Below, one piece after another: positions 43,440-53,396 of a stretch of 64,000 nucleotides of DNA. This DNA is from Nitrospinaceae bacterium (lineage in GTDB: Bacteria > Nitrospinota > Nitrospinia > Nitrospinales > Nitrospinaceae), in the NCBI GenBank assembly GCA_029261535.1, contig JAJDBF010000017.1:30504-94503 (forward strand), in the 5' to 3' direction. Numbering within the stretch: the first letter of the stretch is position 1; each line of letters opens with the position of its first letter. Both the position numbers and the translations under genes were made by a program. The notes under the pieces were generated by a model that was given only the letters and a program-made list of their open reading frames with translations, was not told the DNA's origin and did no database searches.

Positions 43440-45542
43440 TCAACTGCCTTGCGTTTCCCGATAATCGTTGAGCTGTTGAATCATCTCCTCCAGCGAATTC
43501 ACCGGGGCCTGGCAGGCACCAAGGTGACAGACGTAGGCGGTGGCTTTGCCGTTGATGGCTTGTTTGTCTTTGAGCAGGGGAACTTCATCTTTGCGCGCAT
43601 CGTTCTCATAAGCGAAAGCAAAAACCGTGTTCGGAAAAAATCCCTGGTTGATCGCCTTTAAAAATTCCTCAGTGAGAGGATCGCCCTTAACACCAATCAC
43701 GGCGACTTCCTTCATCCCCGAGGTATACAGATGCAGGGCCTGCATCATGAAGGCCGAGTTCAAACCGTATTCGCTAACGTCATCGTAAAAGGCGAGAAAG
43801 ATTTTTTCCGCCTTGCGCTCGTATTCCGGCTCCAACAGCCACGCCGAAAGTTTCATGAACACCAGGCTGGCGTTGCTGTTGCCGGAAGGCTCTACCCCGT
43901 CGTAACCCGCAATTTGCCGGACAATGAGGTTCTCCCCATCTGCCGGAGTTTCAAAATAGGCACCGGTGTCCGACGCGAATTGTTCTTCCACAATCTGCAT
44001 GAGGTCGCGTGCTTTGAACAGATAATCCGGGTTGAACGTGGCTTCATAAAGTTCACAGCAGGCGTTGGCAAGCGACGTGTAGTCGAAGAGATAGGCACTG
44101 AACCGCCCCTCCCCTTCGCGCCAGCGTCTGAGCAATCGCCCTTGCCGCGTGGTCAGGTTGTCGGTGATGAAGGCCATTGCCCGCTCGGCAATTGCTATGC
44201 GATCCTCATCGGCAAACACGCGCCCGGCCCGCGCCATCGCGCTTATCATGAGTCCGTTCCATGATGTGAGTATCTTGTCGTCGAGCAGGGGGCGGATACG
44301 TTTACTGCGCGTTTCCAACAATGTTTCCCGCGCTTCGTCCAGAGCAGTGGTCACCGTTTCCATTGGCAGATGTAGCTCCTGCGCCAGAGCCTCCGGAATG
44401 CGCGTGACGTGCAGGATGTTGTTGCCTTCCCAATTGCCAGTGGGATAGACGTTATAAAACGGTATCGCGACGCTGGCCACTTGCCGGCTCAGCAGGGACT
44501 CGATTTCTTCCTGCGTCCAGACGTAAAACTTGCCCTCGACCCCTTCGCTGTCGGCATCCTCCGCGCTGTAAAATCCGCCATCGGGATGCGTCATGTCGCG
44601 GTCGATGTATTTGAAAATATCGTTGGCGAAGTCCATGTACTGGTCATCGCGTGTCACCTGATAGGTCTCAGTAAGCGCAGTGACGAACAGCGCATTATCG
44701 TAAAGCATTTTTTCGAAATGCGGCACCAGCCAGCGGTAGTCGGTGCTATAGCGGGACAAGCCGCCGCCGATCTGGTCGTAGATGCCACCGTGTTTCATGG
44801 CGCACAGGGTTTTCTGCACCATCTCCAGGAGCTTGACGTTGCCGGTCCGGTGATGGTGTCGCAGGAGCAGGCTGAGCCCCATCGACGGGGGAAATTTATT
44901 TTGTTGCTGAAATTTGAATCCGTGATTCAAATGATCGTAAGACTGTTCATACAATTCAGCGGCGCGGTTCTCGCCATAAAAACTCAGGGTCTCGACCGAT
45001 CCCTTATCTGAGGACGTGTCCTGTTCTGTCGTCTGCTTGAGGTATTCGATGAGTGCCTTGCCCTGTTTGGCAACCTTGTCCTGCTCGTTTTCCCAGGTGT
45101 GGTTGAGGAAATTCAAAACGTCTGAAAATGATGGCAGGTTGTGGCGACCGACTGGCGGAAAATAAGTACCGCCATAAAACGGGATGCCGTCGGGCGTGAC
45201 AAATACATTGAGCGGCCAGCCACCCTGCTGACCCAAGGCCTGCACGGCTTTCATATAGATGCTGTCGATATCCGGGCGTTCTTCGCGGTCAACCTTGATG
45301 GCGATGAAGTAACGGTTGATCAGTTCCGCCGTTTTGCCGTCTTCAAACGACTCGCGTTCCATGACATGGCACCAGTGACAGGTGGCGTAGCCGATGCTAA
45401 CCATCAAAGGCTTGTTGGATTTTTTGGCGAGGGCGAAGGCTTCATCGCCCCAGGGAAACCAGTCCACCGGATTGTGCGCGTGTTGCAGGAGGTACGGACT
45501 CTTTTCGTGGATCAGGCGGTTGCTGTGCTGTCCTTCACTCAT
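43440..45542 (-). CDS. Thioredoxin-domain-containing DUF255 protein (YyaL/SPATA20-like)
   Basis: 700 residues. The N-terminal half shows the family block [23 protein letters not shown] near residues 14-36 and a thioredoxin-like C-H-W-C-H motif in [15 protein letters not shown] near 53-67. The remainder is an alpha/alpha barrel resembling glycosidases of the GH88/N-acylglucosamine-epimerase kind. Function is unknown in spite of wide distribution. The start follows the aroA stop with no gap (TGA-ATG), so translation is probably coupled to aroA. Confidence 0.9.
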   Translation of the reverse strand: MSEGQHSNRLIHEKSPYLLQHAHNPVDWFPWGDEAFALAKKSNKPLMVSIGYATCHWCHVMERESFEDGKTAELINRYFIAIKVDREERPDIDSIYMKAVQALGQQGGWPLNVFVTPDGIPFYGGTYFPPVGRHNLPSFSDVLNFLNHTWENEQDKVAKQGKALIEYLKQTTEQDTSSDKGSVETLSFYGENRAAELYEQSYDHLNHGFKFQQQNKFPPSMGLSLLLRHHHRTGNVKLLEMVQKTLCAMKHGGIYDQIGGGLSRYSTDYRWLVPHFEKMLYDNALFVTALTETYQVTRDDQYMDFANDIFKYIDRDMTHPDGGFYSAEDADSEGVEGKFYVWTQEEIESLLSRQVASVAIPFYNVYPTGNWEGNNILHVTRIPEALAQELHLPMETVTTALDEARETLLETRSKRIRPLLDDKILTSWNGLMISAMARAGRVFADEDRIAIAERAMAFITDNLTTRQGRLLRRWREGEGRFSAYLFDYTSLANACCELYEATFNPDYLFKARDLMQIVEEQFASDTGAYFETPADGENLIVRQIAGYDGVEPSGNSNASLVFMKLSAWLLEPEYERKAEKIFLAFYDDVSEYGLNSAFMMQALHLYTSGMKEVAVIGVKGDPLTEEFLKAINQGFFPNTVFAFAYENDARKDEVPLLKDKQAINGKATAYVCHLGACQAPVNSLEEMIQQLNDYRETQGS

Positions 45543-46814
45543 TCAGTAAATGTCCTCTAAACGCTGAAAAAATTCCGGGAACGATTTATTCACACAACCG
45601 GGATTGAGAATGCTCATGCCGGGGATTTTTAATCCGGCTATGGCAAAACTCATGGCCATGCGATGGTCGTCAAAGGTTTCTATTTCCGCGCCGGAACTTG
45701 CCACCGGGCCGGGATGAATCGTCAACCGATCCTCACCCGTGATCACCGTGGCACCGAGTTTGGTCAGTTCGCTTGCCAGGGCTCCAATGCGATCGGTTTC
45801 CTTGATGCGCAGATTGGCGATACCGGTCATGGTGGTGGGCCCTTCGGCAAACAAGGCGACCACCGCCAGCGTTTGCGCCACATCCGGCATGCTGTTCATT
45901 GAGACGGTGATTCCACGCAATCGGTTGCCAGTGAGCGTGATTTTTCCGTCACCTTTTTTGACCGTACAACCCATTTGCTCCAGCACAACGGGGAACCCGA
46001 TGTCGCCCTGCGCGCTGTCAGGGTTGAGATGGTCGACAGTCACCTCACCGCCGGTAATTGCCGCCGCCGCAAAGAAATACGAGGCACTGGAGGCATCGCC
46101 TTCGACTTCATAAGTACGCCCGCTGTAGCGGTCGCCTGCCGCAATTCGAAATTCCTTGTAGGACGCATTTTCCACAGTCACCCCGAAGGTCTTCATGATA
46201 TCGAGGGTGATATCGACATAAGGTTTGGACGTGAGCTCGCCTTGAATTTTGATGACAGTGTCGTTCTTGAAATACGGAGCCGACAGCATGAGCGAAGTCA
46301 GGTACTGACTGCTTTTGTCGCCAGCCAGATGCACCGTACCACCGGGAACACCCCCGCCCTTCAGCACCACCGGTGGACAGTTGTTACTGTGGGCAGAGCT
46401 TGCATCGACTCCCATTTCATTGAGCGCATCGAGCAGGTCACTGATGGGCCGCTCCTGCATGCGCTCGTTTCCGGTGATGCGCACCTCGCCCGGAGCTAGG
46501 GCAGACAGCGTTGTCAGAAATCGCATGGTGGTGCCAGCATTGCCGACAAACAGTTCCTTGCCCGGAATGGCGAGGTCGCCATCGCAACCATGAACCGTGG
46601 CCGACTCATGGCCTTCCTCGACAGTGACCCCAAACTCCGCCAACGCCTGTTTCATGTAGCGGGTGTCGTCACTGAACAACGGGCGTAGCAGACGGGTGGT
46701 GCCATGGGCAAGGGCTGATACCACATAAGCCCGATTGGAATAGCTCTTCGACGGTGGCGCGGAAATCGTCCCCGAGGCCTTCGCAAGTGTTTTGATTTCA
46801 ATGGAGTCAGTCAT
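45543..46814 (-). CDS. aroA: 3-phosphoshikimate 1-carboxyvinyltransferase (EPSP synthase)
   Basis: 423 residues. It transfers an enolpyruvyl group to shikimate 3-phosphate in the aromatic amino acid pathway. The PEP/S3P loop SAPPSKSYSNRA near 18-29 and the GNAGTTMRFL block near 91-100 carry the Lys, Arg and glycines of the active site. The C-terminal half repeats the inverted domain (RIKETDRI near 340, DDHRMAMSF near 382). It directly precedes the DUF255 gene. Confidence 0.95.
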   Translation of the reverse strand: MTDSIEIKTLAKASGTISAPPSKSYSNRAYVVSALAHGTTRLLRPLFSDDTRYMKQALAEFGVTVEEGHESATVHGCDGDLAIPGKELFVGNAGTTMRFLTTLSALAPGEVRITGNERMQERPISDLLDALNEMGVDASSAHSNNCPPVVLKGGGVPGGTVHLAGDKSSQYLTSLMLSAPYFKNDTVIKIQGELTSKPYVDITLDIMKTFGVTVENASYKEFRIAAGDRYSGRTYEVEGDASSASYFFAAAAITGGEVTVDHLNPDSAQGDIGFPVVLEQMGCTVKKGDGKITLTGNRLRGITVSMNSMPDVAQTLAVVALFAEGPTTMTGIANLRIKETDRIGALASELTKLGATVITGEDRLTIHPGPVASSGAEIETFDDHRMAMSFAIAGLKIPGMSILNPGCVNKSFPEFFQRLEDIY

Positions 46815-47359
46815 TTTCCCCGTGTTTTAAGGGAGATTCTGCATAAACCGGACTTTAAAGCCAAAAAAGAGGAGGTTTTCTTTCGGCAGGCTTAGGACGA
46901 CAGTAAGATGCCATTTTGTCATTCTGAATGAAGCCCTTCGACAGGCTCAGGATAAACTCCGCAGAGTGAAGAATCTCGCCTTTGCTTTTGATTTTTTTGG
47001 TTATGCGAAGCTCTCAAATTCAATTGGGCCGACTATATCACAACCCTTTATTGAGGCTCCGGTTTTTTGGACCTCGCGGGTGCTTGCACACGGCTAACGA
47101 AAAACAGAAAACACATTGCCAAGCGTGCAGAAAATTCTATTTGCTCGTGCGGGGCCAGTCCGCTAGCCCCACCGCAAGGCGGGTGCTCTCCCAACTAATT
47201 GGGAAACATTTTCCACGCGTTCCATATTTCCATTCTCCGCCAGGGAGGCCTTACAGTCGACAGACCTCCCATAAAAAAACAAGCCTGCATGGCCATCCAA
47301 ATTGCCTCGCTAAACCCTCCTGCTCACAAACGTTCCCTAATATCTCACCAAATTGATCC
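46815..47359. repeat. Repeat-rich gap between aroA and the exported repeat protein
   Basis: 545 bases with no supported gene. A family A copy (minus strand) lies at about 46917-46995, with an inner CTTCGACAGGCTCAGG segment. Family D-type fragments lie near 47070-47200 (CCACCGCAAGGCGGGTGCTC). A 124-residue frame starting inside the repeat is not believed. Confidence 0.65.
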
Positions 47360-47387
47360 TTGACACAACTCACACTTCCCACATAAT
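47360..47387 (+). promoter_or_regulatory. Sigma70 promoter for the exported repeat protein
   Basis: TTGACA (47360-47365) and CATAAT (47382-47387) are spaced by 16 bases, five and six of six consensus positions. The predicted leader of about 85 bases holds a hairpin (47424-47447). Confidence 0.65.
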
Positions 47388-47423
47388 CGTTCACAGAATC
47401 TTTTGGGGAAGATTAATTAGCAT

Positions 47424-47447
47424 GCCGAAAGCCTTTTGCTTTCCGGC
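47424..47447 (+). promoter_or_regulatory. Hairpin in the leader of the exported repeat protein
   Basis: GCCGAAAGC and GCTTTCCGGC pair around CTTTT with one bulge, 32 bases before the start codon. It could be a mRNA stabiliser or a regulatory structure; no known riboswitch was recognised. Confidence 0.4.
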
Positions 47448-47478
47448 GATACACTATTAATTTTGGGAGAAATCTATC

Positions 47479-48687
47479 ATGAAAAAGTTGTTGCTGGGGA
47501 GTGCCGTTCTTTTTTTCACGCTCTTTATTTCCATTCCCGCTCAGGCACAAACGGTAGAAGAGCGTCTGACCGCGCTTGAAGGTCAGATGGCGAATGTTGA
47601 ATTATTGTCGACACAGTTGTTCACATTATTTTCCGCCTTGCAACCGGACATCGTTGCCATCCTCAACGCTCTGTCCGCTCAGGCATTGGACGTCGCAATT
47701 TTGCAGGCCAACGTGACTGCGGTGCAGACCAGTTTAGCGACCTTGCAGACAGGTCAAACTACGTTAACGACAGATGTCGGTGAATTGCAGACCCGTTTCA
47801 CCGGCGTGTCGCGTGCCGGAGATACTTTGCTTTTAACCGACATGAACCTGCAAGTGGTGTCCGGTTCCGGCGCAACGAATGGTGTGGTCAACGGAAAAGG
47901 TAATATCATTGTCGGCTACGATGAGGACATCTTCCCGTTTCTGGGCGGTGGGCTTCCTGCGAGTGACAAAACCGGTTCGCACAACCTGATCGTGGGCAAG
48001 GGAGCCAACTATTCCAGTTTTGGAGGAATCGTCTCGGGACTGAACAATGTTTCGAGTGGAGAATACGCCTCAGTTACAGGTGGCGACCGAAATCAGGCAA
48101 CCGGTAATTTTTCCAGCGTCAGCGGGGGCATCTTCGGGTCGGCTTCGGGTCTTGAGTCCAGCGTCAGTGGAGGAAATGGAAACACAGCTTCCGGCAACCA
48201 AGCTAGCGTCAGTGGAGGCAGTGCAAACACAGCTTCCGGCCAGCAAACCCACGCCAGTGGAGGTAGTTCAAACACAGCTTCAGGCACTCAAGCCAGCGTC
48301 TGTGGCGGACAACAAAACATCGCTTCCGGCCTCCTAGCCAGCGTCAGTGGTGGAAGGATAAATCAAGCGACCAATGACTTTTCAAGCGTCAGTGGTGGAC
48401 AACAAAGCACTGCGTCTGGAATTTCTTCCAGCGTCAGTGGTGGACAACAAAACATTGCGTCTGAATTTGGCTCCAGCATCAGCGGTGGTTGGAGTGGCAG
48501 GGCTACAGGTGATCGATCCAGTATCAGTGGTGGTCAGGGCAACACGGCTTCAGGCATCCTTTCAAACGTTAGTGGTGGTCAGGACAACACGGCTTCCGGT
48601 GGTGCTTCTTCCGTCAGTGGTGGTCTCTCTCGATCCGCAATTGGAAGTCGGGATTGGGTTGCCGGGAGTTTATTTGAGGATTTCTAA
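47479..48687 (+). CDS. Exported protein with YadA-head-like 15-residue repeats
   Basis: 402 residues. Signal peptide about 1-24 (ending AQAQT), a Leu-rich coiled coil (about 28-110, ERLTALEGQMANVELLSTQ), then a linker and, from about residue 190, at least ten 15-residue repeats of the type SVSGGxxNTASGxxA. These match the left-handed beta-roll repeats of trimeric autotransporter heads. There is no outer-membrane anchor at the C-terminus, so it would be released or held by another protein. The repeat DNA (about 48105-48640, 45-bp units) is prone to expansion or loss. A strong promoter precedes it and a terminator follows. Confidence 0.8.
   Translation: MKKLLLGSAVLFFTLFISIPAQAQTVEERLTALEGQMANVELLSTQLFTLFSALQPDIVAILNALSAQALDVAILQANVTAVQTSLATLQTGQTTLTTDVGELQTRFTGVSRAGDTLLLTDMNLQVVSGSGATNGVVNGKGNIIVGYDEDIFPFLGGGLPASDKTGSHNLIVGKGANYSSFGGIVSGLNNVSSGEYASVTGGDRNQATGNFSSVSGGIFGSASGLESSVSGGNGNTASGNQASVSGGSANTASGQQTHASGGSSNTASGTQASVCGGQQNIASGLLASVSGGRINQATNDFSSVSGGQQSTASGISSSVSGGQQNIASEFGSSISGGWSGRATGDRSSISGGQGNTASGILSNVSGGQDNTASGGASSVSGGLSRSAIGSRDWVAGSLFEDF
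48105..48640 (+). repeat. 45-bp coding tandem repeats
   Basis: About eleven degenerate 45-base units encode the SVSGGxxNTASG repeat. Adjacent units near 48170-48300 and 48400-48480 are closest, so recent duplication is likely there. Confidence 0.8.
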
Positions 48688-48717
48688 TCCACGCAACTTT
48701 CTCTAACACAATCCATC

Positions 48718-48754
48718 CGGGGGAGGCACTTTATGCGCCTTCCCCGTTTTTTTT
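48718..48754 (+). terminator. Rho-independent terminator after the repeat protein
   Basis: CGGGGGAGGC pairs with GCCTTCCCCG around ACTTTATGC, and eight T follow. Confidence 0.9.
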
Positions 48755-48950
48755 GGAATTCCTTGTTGCCCCCTATTTTGCTATGATGCCCGTTCAGTAG
48801 GATTTTCACGCCAAATGGTCCAGGGCTTTTCTGGTAATCGCCTTTTGATCCGAACCGTGCTTGAAAAATAAGGCTATATACGCGGTCATCGCTGTCCGGT
48901 TACACGACAGATTCCTGTTGAATAAATTAGCGTTATAAGGGTTTTGTAAG

Positions 48951-49259
48951 ATGTCTGAGGAAGATCAACCAAAGTCGGTGCTGGGGCGTATTATTGACTG
49001 GCTTTGGAGTGGGCGTTCGCATAAGGAAAAAAAAAGGATCAACTCCCTGATTGTGCTGTCGTTGTACACGTTCGGGTTCCTGTATTTCGTGATCTATCTC
49101 TCTATCCTCAACAGTGTCAACCGCAACAAAACCGGCATGACGGTCAAAAACTGGTTTGGCGGCGATCCGCCAGAACTGGTACAGCTCAAAAAAGAACGGC
49201 AGGAACAAATCGAAAACAGTTTCAAGCTCCTGCGCAAACCCGTTTCCGGCGGCGGCTGA
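48951..49259 (+). CDS. Small membrane protein, unknown function
   Basis: 102 residues with one transmembrane segment (about 32-54, SLIVLSLYTFGFLYFVIYLS) and a charged cytoplasmic N-terminus; the C-terminal part is helical with Lys/Glu repeats. No family was recognised. AAGGG lies nine bases before the ATG. It is followed by another small membrane protein 158 bases later on the same strand. Confidence 0.65.
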   Translation: MSEEDQPKSVLGRIIDWLWSGRSHKEKKRINSLIVLSLYTFGFLYFVIYLSILNSVNRNKTGMTVKNWFGGDPPELVQLKKERQEQIENSFKLLRKPVSGGG

Positions 49260-49417
49260 CCGCCGGACCAAGTCCGGTATTAATGGGTAACCGGATTCTA
49301 CCAGAAGAGTATCGCCAGCGCAGAGAACAGGTTGACTGGATCCGGTGACTGTTAGCCGCGCGATTAAAGTGTGTCCCGAACAGAAAAAATTGATTCTTTA
49401 AGAAATCCGCTGAAATT

Positions 49418-49975
49418 ATGAAACGTCTGATCTACCTCACTAACTGGCTGTATCTGTTTTCTCTGGCCCTTTGGGTTTCAGGCATGTTCCTGCTCGGCAT
49501 CCTGGTGGAGATCATCGTGCGCACTTCGCTTAGCGGAGACCCCGCTTTGGCCAGCCAGGTGATGAACAAGGTGATGGATATCTTCAACGTCAAGATCATT
49601 TACACCTGCCTGGTACTGATGGGACTGTCCGTTGCCATCCGGTTTTTTGCCGATCGCAAATCGGTGCGGGGGTTTTCCGAACCCAGAGTCACCCGGTGGC
49701 GTTACACGAAGCAGATAGTTTTCATCGTGATGGCGTTCATCGCTCTTTATATTGGCGATTACCTCAGGCCCGAGATGCACTCTCTCGACAAACTCAAAAA
49801 AGCCCAGCCGCATGAGATGCGTCTGCAGAAACAGTTCGACGGCTATCACTCCCTGCTGGTGCGGCTGTATTCGGTCAACATGATTCTCGGGCTCGTTCTA
49901 TTTCATATTCATGGCAAAGAGATGACTCGTTTCCGGGACGATGATTCTGCCCCGGACCTGGCTCAAGACCGATAA
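49418..49975 (+). CDS. Integral membrane protein, DUF4149-like
   Basis: 185 residues with four hydrophobic segments (10-33, 60-75, 96-115, 145-165). The layout (LYLFSLALWVSGMFLLGILV at the start, then a loop and YSVNMILGLVLFH at the end) resembles the DUF4149 group of unknown function. It lies just before the FGE-fold protein, 42 bases away. Confidence 0.7.
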   Translation: MKRLIYLTNWLYLFSLALWVSGMFLLGILVEIIVRTSLSGDPALASQVMNKVMDIFNVKIIYTCLVLMGLSVAIRFFADRKSVRGFSEPRVTRWRYTKQIVFIVMAFIALYIGDYLRPEMHSLDKLKKAQPHEMRLQKQFDGYHSLLVRLYSVNMILGLVLFHIHGKEMTRFRDDDSAPDLAQDR

Positions 49976-50017
49976 CATGCCATCCTGTTTTGTATCCCCT
50001 GCACTTCCAATGGTTCA

Positions 50018-50956
50018 ATGCCCAGCCATCTCTTGATAGGAATCATATTTCTGATGGCTCTGGTCGCTCCGGGTCCTTCACCTGCCCAGGCGGAAACCCC
50101 GCCTCCAGCCGAAGTGCTGTTGGTTGATGAGAAAACAGTTCCGGATAAAAAAGAGGTTGCGGACGCTCCGGAAAAAATGACGCAAATTCCCAAAGGCCGG
50201 TTTCGCATGGGGCTGACTTTTGACCAGATCGGGAAGATGATGAAATGGTGCGAGCGGGTCGACCGGCGATGCGCCCGCTGGTGGTACAACGATGCCTTCC
50301 CGGATCACAACGTCCGTCTCGATTCCTACTGGATCGACATTCATGAAGTCACCAATCGGTATTATCAGAAATTTGTGGAAGCCACCGGGCACAGGCCCGC
50401 GCTGGATGAAACCTGTGAGTCAGATTCCTGCTGGTCCGGCAATCTGTGGAATAAAGATGGCACCTTTCCAGCGGATGTTGCCAACCAGCCGGTGACGCAG
50501 GTTTCCTGGAACGATGCGTTTGCCTACTGCAAGTGGCGCGGCAAACGTCTGCCGACCGAAGCGGAATGGGAAAAAGCCGCACGCGGTCCGCTGGGCAATC
50601 TCTTTCCCTGGGGCAATGATGCGCCACCCGGCCGTGCCACCTTTCGCAGAAAATGGCGGGGCAAAACCACCATGACCGATGTCGGCAGTTATCCCACCGG
50701 CAAATCCATTTATGGTCTGCACGACATGGCAGGCAATGTCTGGGAATGGGTCGCCGACTGGTACGAGCAGAAAGCTTACAAGAGCCACCCGAAATGGAAT
50801 CCCAAAGGCCCCGCTACCGGCGAGTTGAAAGTAATCCGCGGTGGCTCGTGGGTCAACAACAAGGACACCCTGGTCAGCGGGTTTCGCCGCTGGAGCAGGC
50901 CAGAAGTGCGCTTCAACGACACCGGTTTTCGTTGTGCCAAAGATGCGGCAAAATAA
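50018..50956 (+). CDS. Formylglycine-generating-enzyme-fold protein, exported
   Basis: 312 residues. A signal peptide (about 1-27, PSPAQAETPP) sends it out of the cytoplasm. From about 55 it matches the FGE-sulfatase domain: DSYWIDIHEVTNRYYQKFVE near 106, LPTEAEWEKAARG near 186, NVWEWVADWY near 240 and RGGSWVNNKD near 276. The cysteine pair that binds copper in true FGE is absent from the GFRRWSR segment, so it probably binds sugars or a metal rather than making formylglycine. It is followed by the ThyX-like gene after 12 bases. Confidence 0.8.
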   Translation: MPSHLLIGIIFLMALVAPGPSPAQAETPPPAEVLLVDEKTVPDKKEVADAPEKMTQIPKGRFRMGLTFDQIGKMMKWCERVDRRCARWWYNDAFPDHNVRLDSYWIDIHEVTNRYYQKFVEATGHRPALDETCESDSCWSGNLWNKDGTFPADVANQPVTQVSWNDAFAYCKWRGKRLPTEAEWEKAARGPLGNLFPWGNDAPPGRATFRRKWRGKTTMTDVGSYPTGKSIYGLHDMAGNVWEWVADWYEQKAYKSHPKWNPKGPATGELKVIRGGSWVNNKDTLVSGFRRWSRPEVRFNDTGFRCAKDAAK

Positions 50957-50968
50957 GCTGAGGAATTT

Positions 50969-52630
50969 ATGAAGCCCAAACGTTCCGAAGAACTCACCGA
51001 TCGCGAAAAAGAAATCCTGAAACCCTACCTCACCGATGTCGAGGCGCGGGTGTTCTCCATCCGCAATCTCAATCCGGAAGTCATCGGTGCCGCGCTGGCA
51101 CGCTACAGCAGGGCCCCAACCGGCTTCAAGGAAACAGTGGCGCGCGAGTTTTTGAATCCTGATGGCACGCCTAACGATGTCAAGGGCAGTGAGATGATCG
51201 ACCGCGTGGTCAACAAGTTTGGCGATGAGTCAGTAGCAGAACTTGCCGTCGCGCCGCTTTGCATCGAAGAAGTCTCCAACCTGATGACCAAGGTCATCGA
51301 GGATTGCCGGATCGGTGGCTCGCCCATTGAGGAATCGACTCGTTATGTATTGTACGATCAGAAACGGCAGGGCCGTTGGCGTTACGTCCGGCCCACCGCC
51401 ATCATGCAATCGGGTCTTGCTGACAACTATATCGCCACCATGGAATTTATATTCGAGACCTACGCCGGTCTGGTCGAGCCAATGAAAGTGCTGTTTCAAA
51501 AACGCCTGACGGCAGATGACTTCAAGATCGAGGTCGAGCGACCCGAAGGCAACGTGCTGGCGGGGGCAAAAGATTTAAAGGACGACGGTGAACACAAGGC
51601 ACACCGCATCGCCTACGGCTTCACCATCCGCAGTGCCGCCTGCGATGTGATCCGATGCATTCTGCCCGCCGCCACCCAGGCCAATGTCGGGCTGGTCGGC
51701 AACGGTCGATTTTTCTCCGGCCTCATTTCCAAACTGATGACGCATCCTTTAGGCGAGGCGAACGAACTGGCACCGGAGATACGCTCTGCGTTGAATCATC
51801 TCATACCAACGTTCATCAAGCGCGCCGATGAAAAACCGTATCTGAAAAATATCGACCGCAGCATGCGCAAGCTTTCGGCAGACCTGTTTGCCGGAGAAGC
51901 GATTGAATCGTCGCCCGAAGTGGTTCTGCTTGATGACGCGCCGGGCGACACCTTGCCCAACATGCTGGCGTCGATGCTGTTCCCCTATGTGCAACACTCG
52001 ACGACGCAGATACGGCGGGTGGTGTCGCAGTTGAGTCGCGAGAAACAACTGGAAATTTTTAACGCCTCTGTCGGCGAGAGAAAATCCAAACGCGATAGGC
52101 CGGGACGCGGCTTCGAACACGGTTACCCGATTCAGTTCGACATCGTCGCAGGCTTTGCCGAATACCGCGACCTGCAACGACACCGCATGCTGACGCAACA
52201 ACGGCAGGACATGGGCGTTCTGCTCGGCTACTCGGTGCCGGAAGAAATTGAAGAGATCGGTTCCGGCGAGGTGGTGCAGGAGTGCTTCCAGCGTTCCGAG
52301 AGTTTGTTCAACGACCTCAAACGGGCAGGACTAGAGCAGGAGGCGCAGTACGCGTCGCTGTTCAATCATTTCATCCGCTGGAACATGGGCATGAACCTGC
52401 GCGAACTCCAGCACTTTTGTGAACTGCGCACGCAGAAGGCAGGCCACCCCAAATACCGCCGAGTGTGCCAGACCATGTCCCGTTTATATCTTAAGAAACA
52501 CCCCGAGATGGCACCCGTATTGAATTTTGTGGACCACAACGATTATGACGGCGGCATCACGCGAGCCGAACAAGAAGCCCGCACCGCCCGCAAATCCCTC
52601 ACCTCCGGCGTCTTCGACGACCTCGATTAG
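50969..52630 (+). CDS. Double-length ThyX-like flavin-dependent thymidylate synthase homologue
   Basis: 553 residues, about twice the usual ThyX. The first half (about 25-290) and the second half (about 310-530) both show ThyX-like fold segments: DESVAELAVAPLCIEEVSNLM and RYVLYDQKRQGRWRY in the first, FDIVAGFAEYRDLQRHRMLTQ and ELQHFCELRTQKAGHPKYRR in the second. The canonical RHRxxSxxxxSxRY motif is only partly kept (RHRMLTQQRQDMG near 402). It may make dTMP from dUMP, or be a divergent paralogue; no other thymidylate synthase gene is in the window. GAGGAA lies just before the start. Confidence 0.8.
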   Translation: MKPKRSEELTDREKEILKPYLTDVEARVFSIRNLNPEVIGAALARYSRAPTGFKETVAREFLNPDGTPNDVKGSEMIDRVVNKFGDESVAELAVAPLCIEEVSNLMTKVIEDCRIGGSPIEESTRYVLYDQKRQGRWRYVRPTAIMQSGLADNYIATMEFIFETYAGLVEPMKVLFQKRLTADDFKIEVERPEGNVLAGAKDLKDDGEHKAHRIAYGFTIRSAACDVIRCILPAATQANVGLVGNGRFFSGLISKLMTHPLGEANELAPEIRSALNHLIPTFIKRADEKPYLKNIDRSMRKLSADLFAGEAIESSPEVVLLDDAPGDTLPNMLASMLFPYVQHSTTQIRRVVSQLSREKQLEIFNASVGERKSKRDRPGRGFEHGYPIQFDIVAGFAEYRDLQRHRMLTQQRQDMGVLLGYSVPEEIEEIGSGEVVQECFQRSESLFNDLKRAGLEQEAQYASLFNHFIRWNMGMNLRELQHFCELRTQKAGHPKYRRVCQTMSRLYLKKHPEMAPVLNFVDHNDYDGGITRAEQEARTARKSLTSGVFDDLD

Positions 52631-52796
52631 TTTGTATTTAGCTTTTGCGCTGTCACCCTGAGCTTGTCGAAGGGCGGTAGCTCTATATACGACAAGTTTT
52701 GTTCCATGTGTCATTCTGAATGGAACGTAGTGGAGTGAAGAATCGCGCCTTTGTTTTTGAATTGCGCCTACACAAAGCTCCCTTTAGAATATTTTT
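52631..52796. repeat. Family A repeat after the ThyX-like gene
   Basis: A minus-strand family A copy lies at about 52707-52760, and a CCTGAGCTTGTCGAAGG segment at about 52656-52673. No gene is seen. Confidence 0.65.
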
Positions 52797-53345
52797 ATGC
52801 CTCTTTCCGACGAAGAAATTGATAAGAGATATGAAATCGCTTACGCATTATATGAAAGTGATAAAGCTGAAGAGGGAATGGCCTATAGCCAATTTTATAT
52901 TGGGTGGATGTATTATTCAGGTTCGGGAGTTGAAGAAAATTTTGATTTGGCAGAGGAGTATTTTTTAAAAGCATCTCTCCAGAATAATGAGCGAGCAATG
53001 TTTTATCTTGGCTTGGTCTTTATAGAAATTAAAGAGTTTAAGATGGCCGTAGAATGGTTCGAAAAATCTGCTTCTTTTAACTTCCCTCCTGCTCTTTACC
53101 GGATGGGCTTGTATTGTGATCGAGGCAGGCATATGAAAACGGATAAATCTCTGGCGTTTAAATCGTTTGAACTGGCAGGGAAGCTCGGGCATGTGCCTGC
53201 GATGATACAAGTTTCACTTATGCTATTGAAAGGGCATTCGGGTATCCTCGGAAGGATTAAGGATGTATACAAATTGCTTAATGCATTTTGTTTGGCGTGT
53301 AATCTGGGAATGGACGGCAAAGACAGCGAAAGATTTTTGGAATAA
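52797..53345 (+). CDS. Sel1-repeat protein, AT-rich
   Basis: 182 residues made of Sel1/TPR-like helical repeats of about 36 residues: YSQFYIGWMYYSGSGVEENFDLAEEYFLKAS, AMFYLGLVFIEIKEFKMAVEWFEKSA and ALYRMGLYCDRGRHMKTDKSLAFKSFEL. These mediate protein binding. Its codons are much richer in A/T than the genes on either side, so it looks imported. It stands 51 bases before the TIR-TPR gene on the same strand. Confidence 0.75.
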   Translation: MPLSDEEIDKRYEIAYALYESDKAEEGMAYSQFYIGWMYYSGSGVEENFDLAEEYFLKASLQNNERAMFYLGLVFIEIKEFKMAVEWFEKSASFNFPPALYRMGLYCDRGRHMKTDKSLAFKSFELAGKLGHVPAMIQVSLMLLKGHSGILGRIKDVYKLLNAFCLACNLGMDGKDSERFLE

Positions 53346-53396
53346 TTTTAATGATATTTTTTAACAAGCTAAGTTCTTTCCCTTTAAAATGCCTCC

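Noticed and set aside
46982..47356. A 124-residue frame before the exported repeat protein
   Set aside because: It starts in a family A copy, is composed largely of family D fragments, and ends just before the promoter of the next gene. Coding is not supported.
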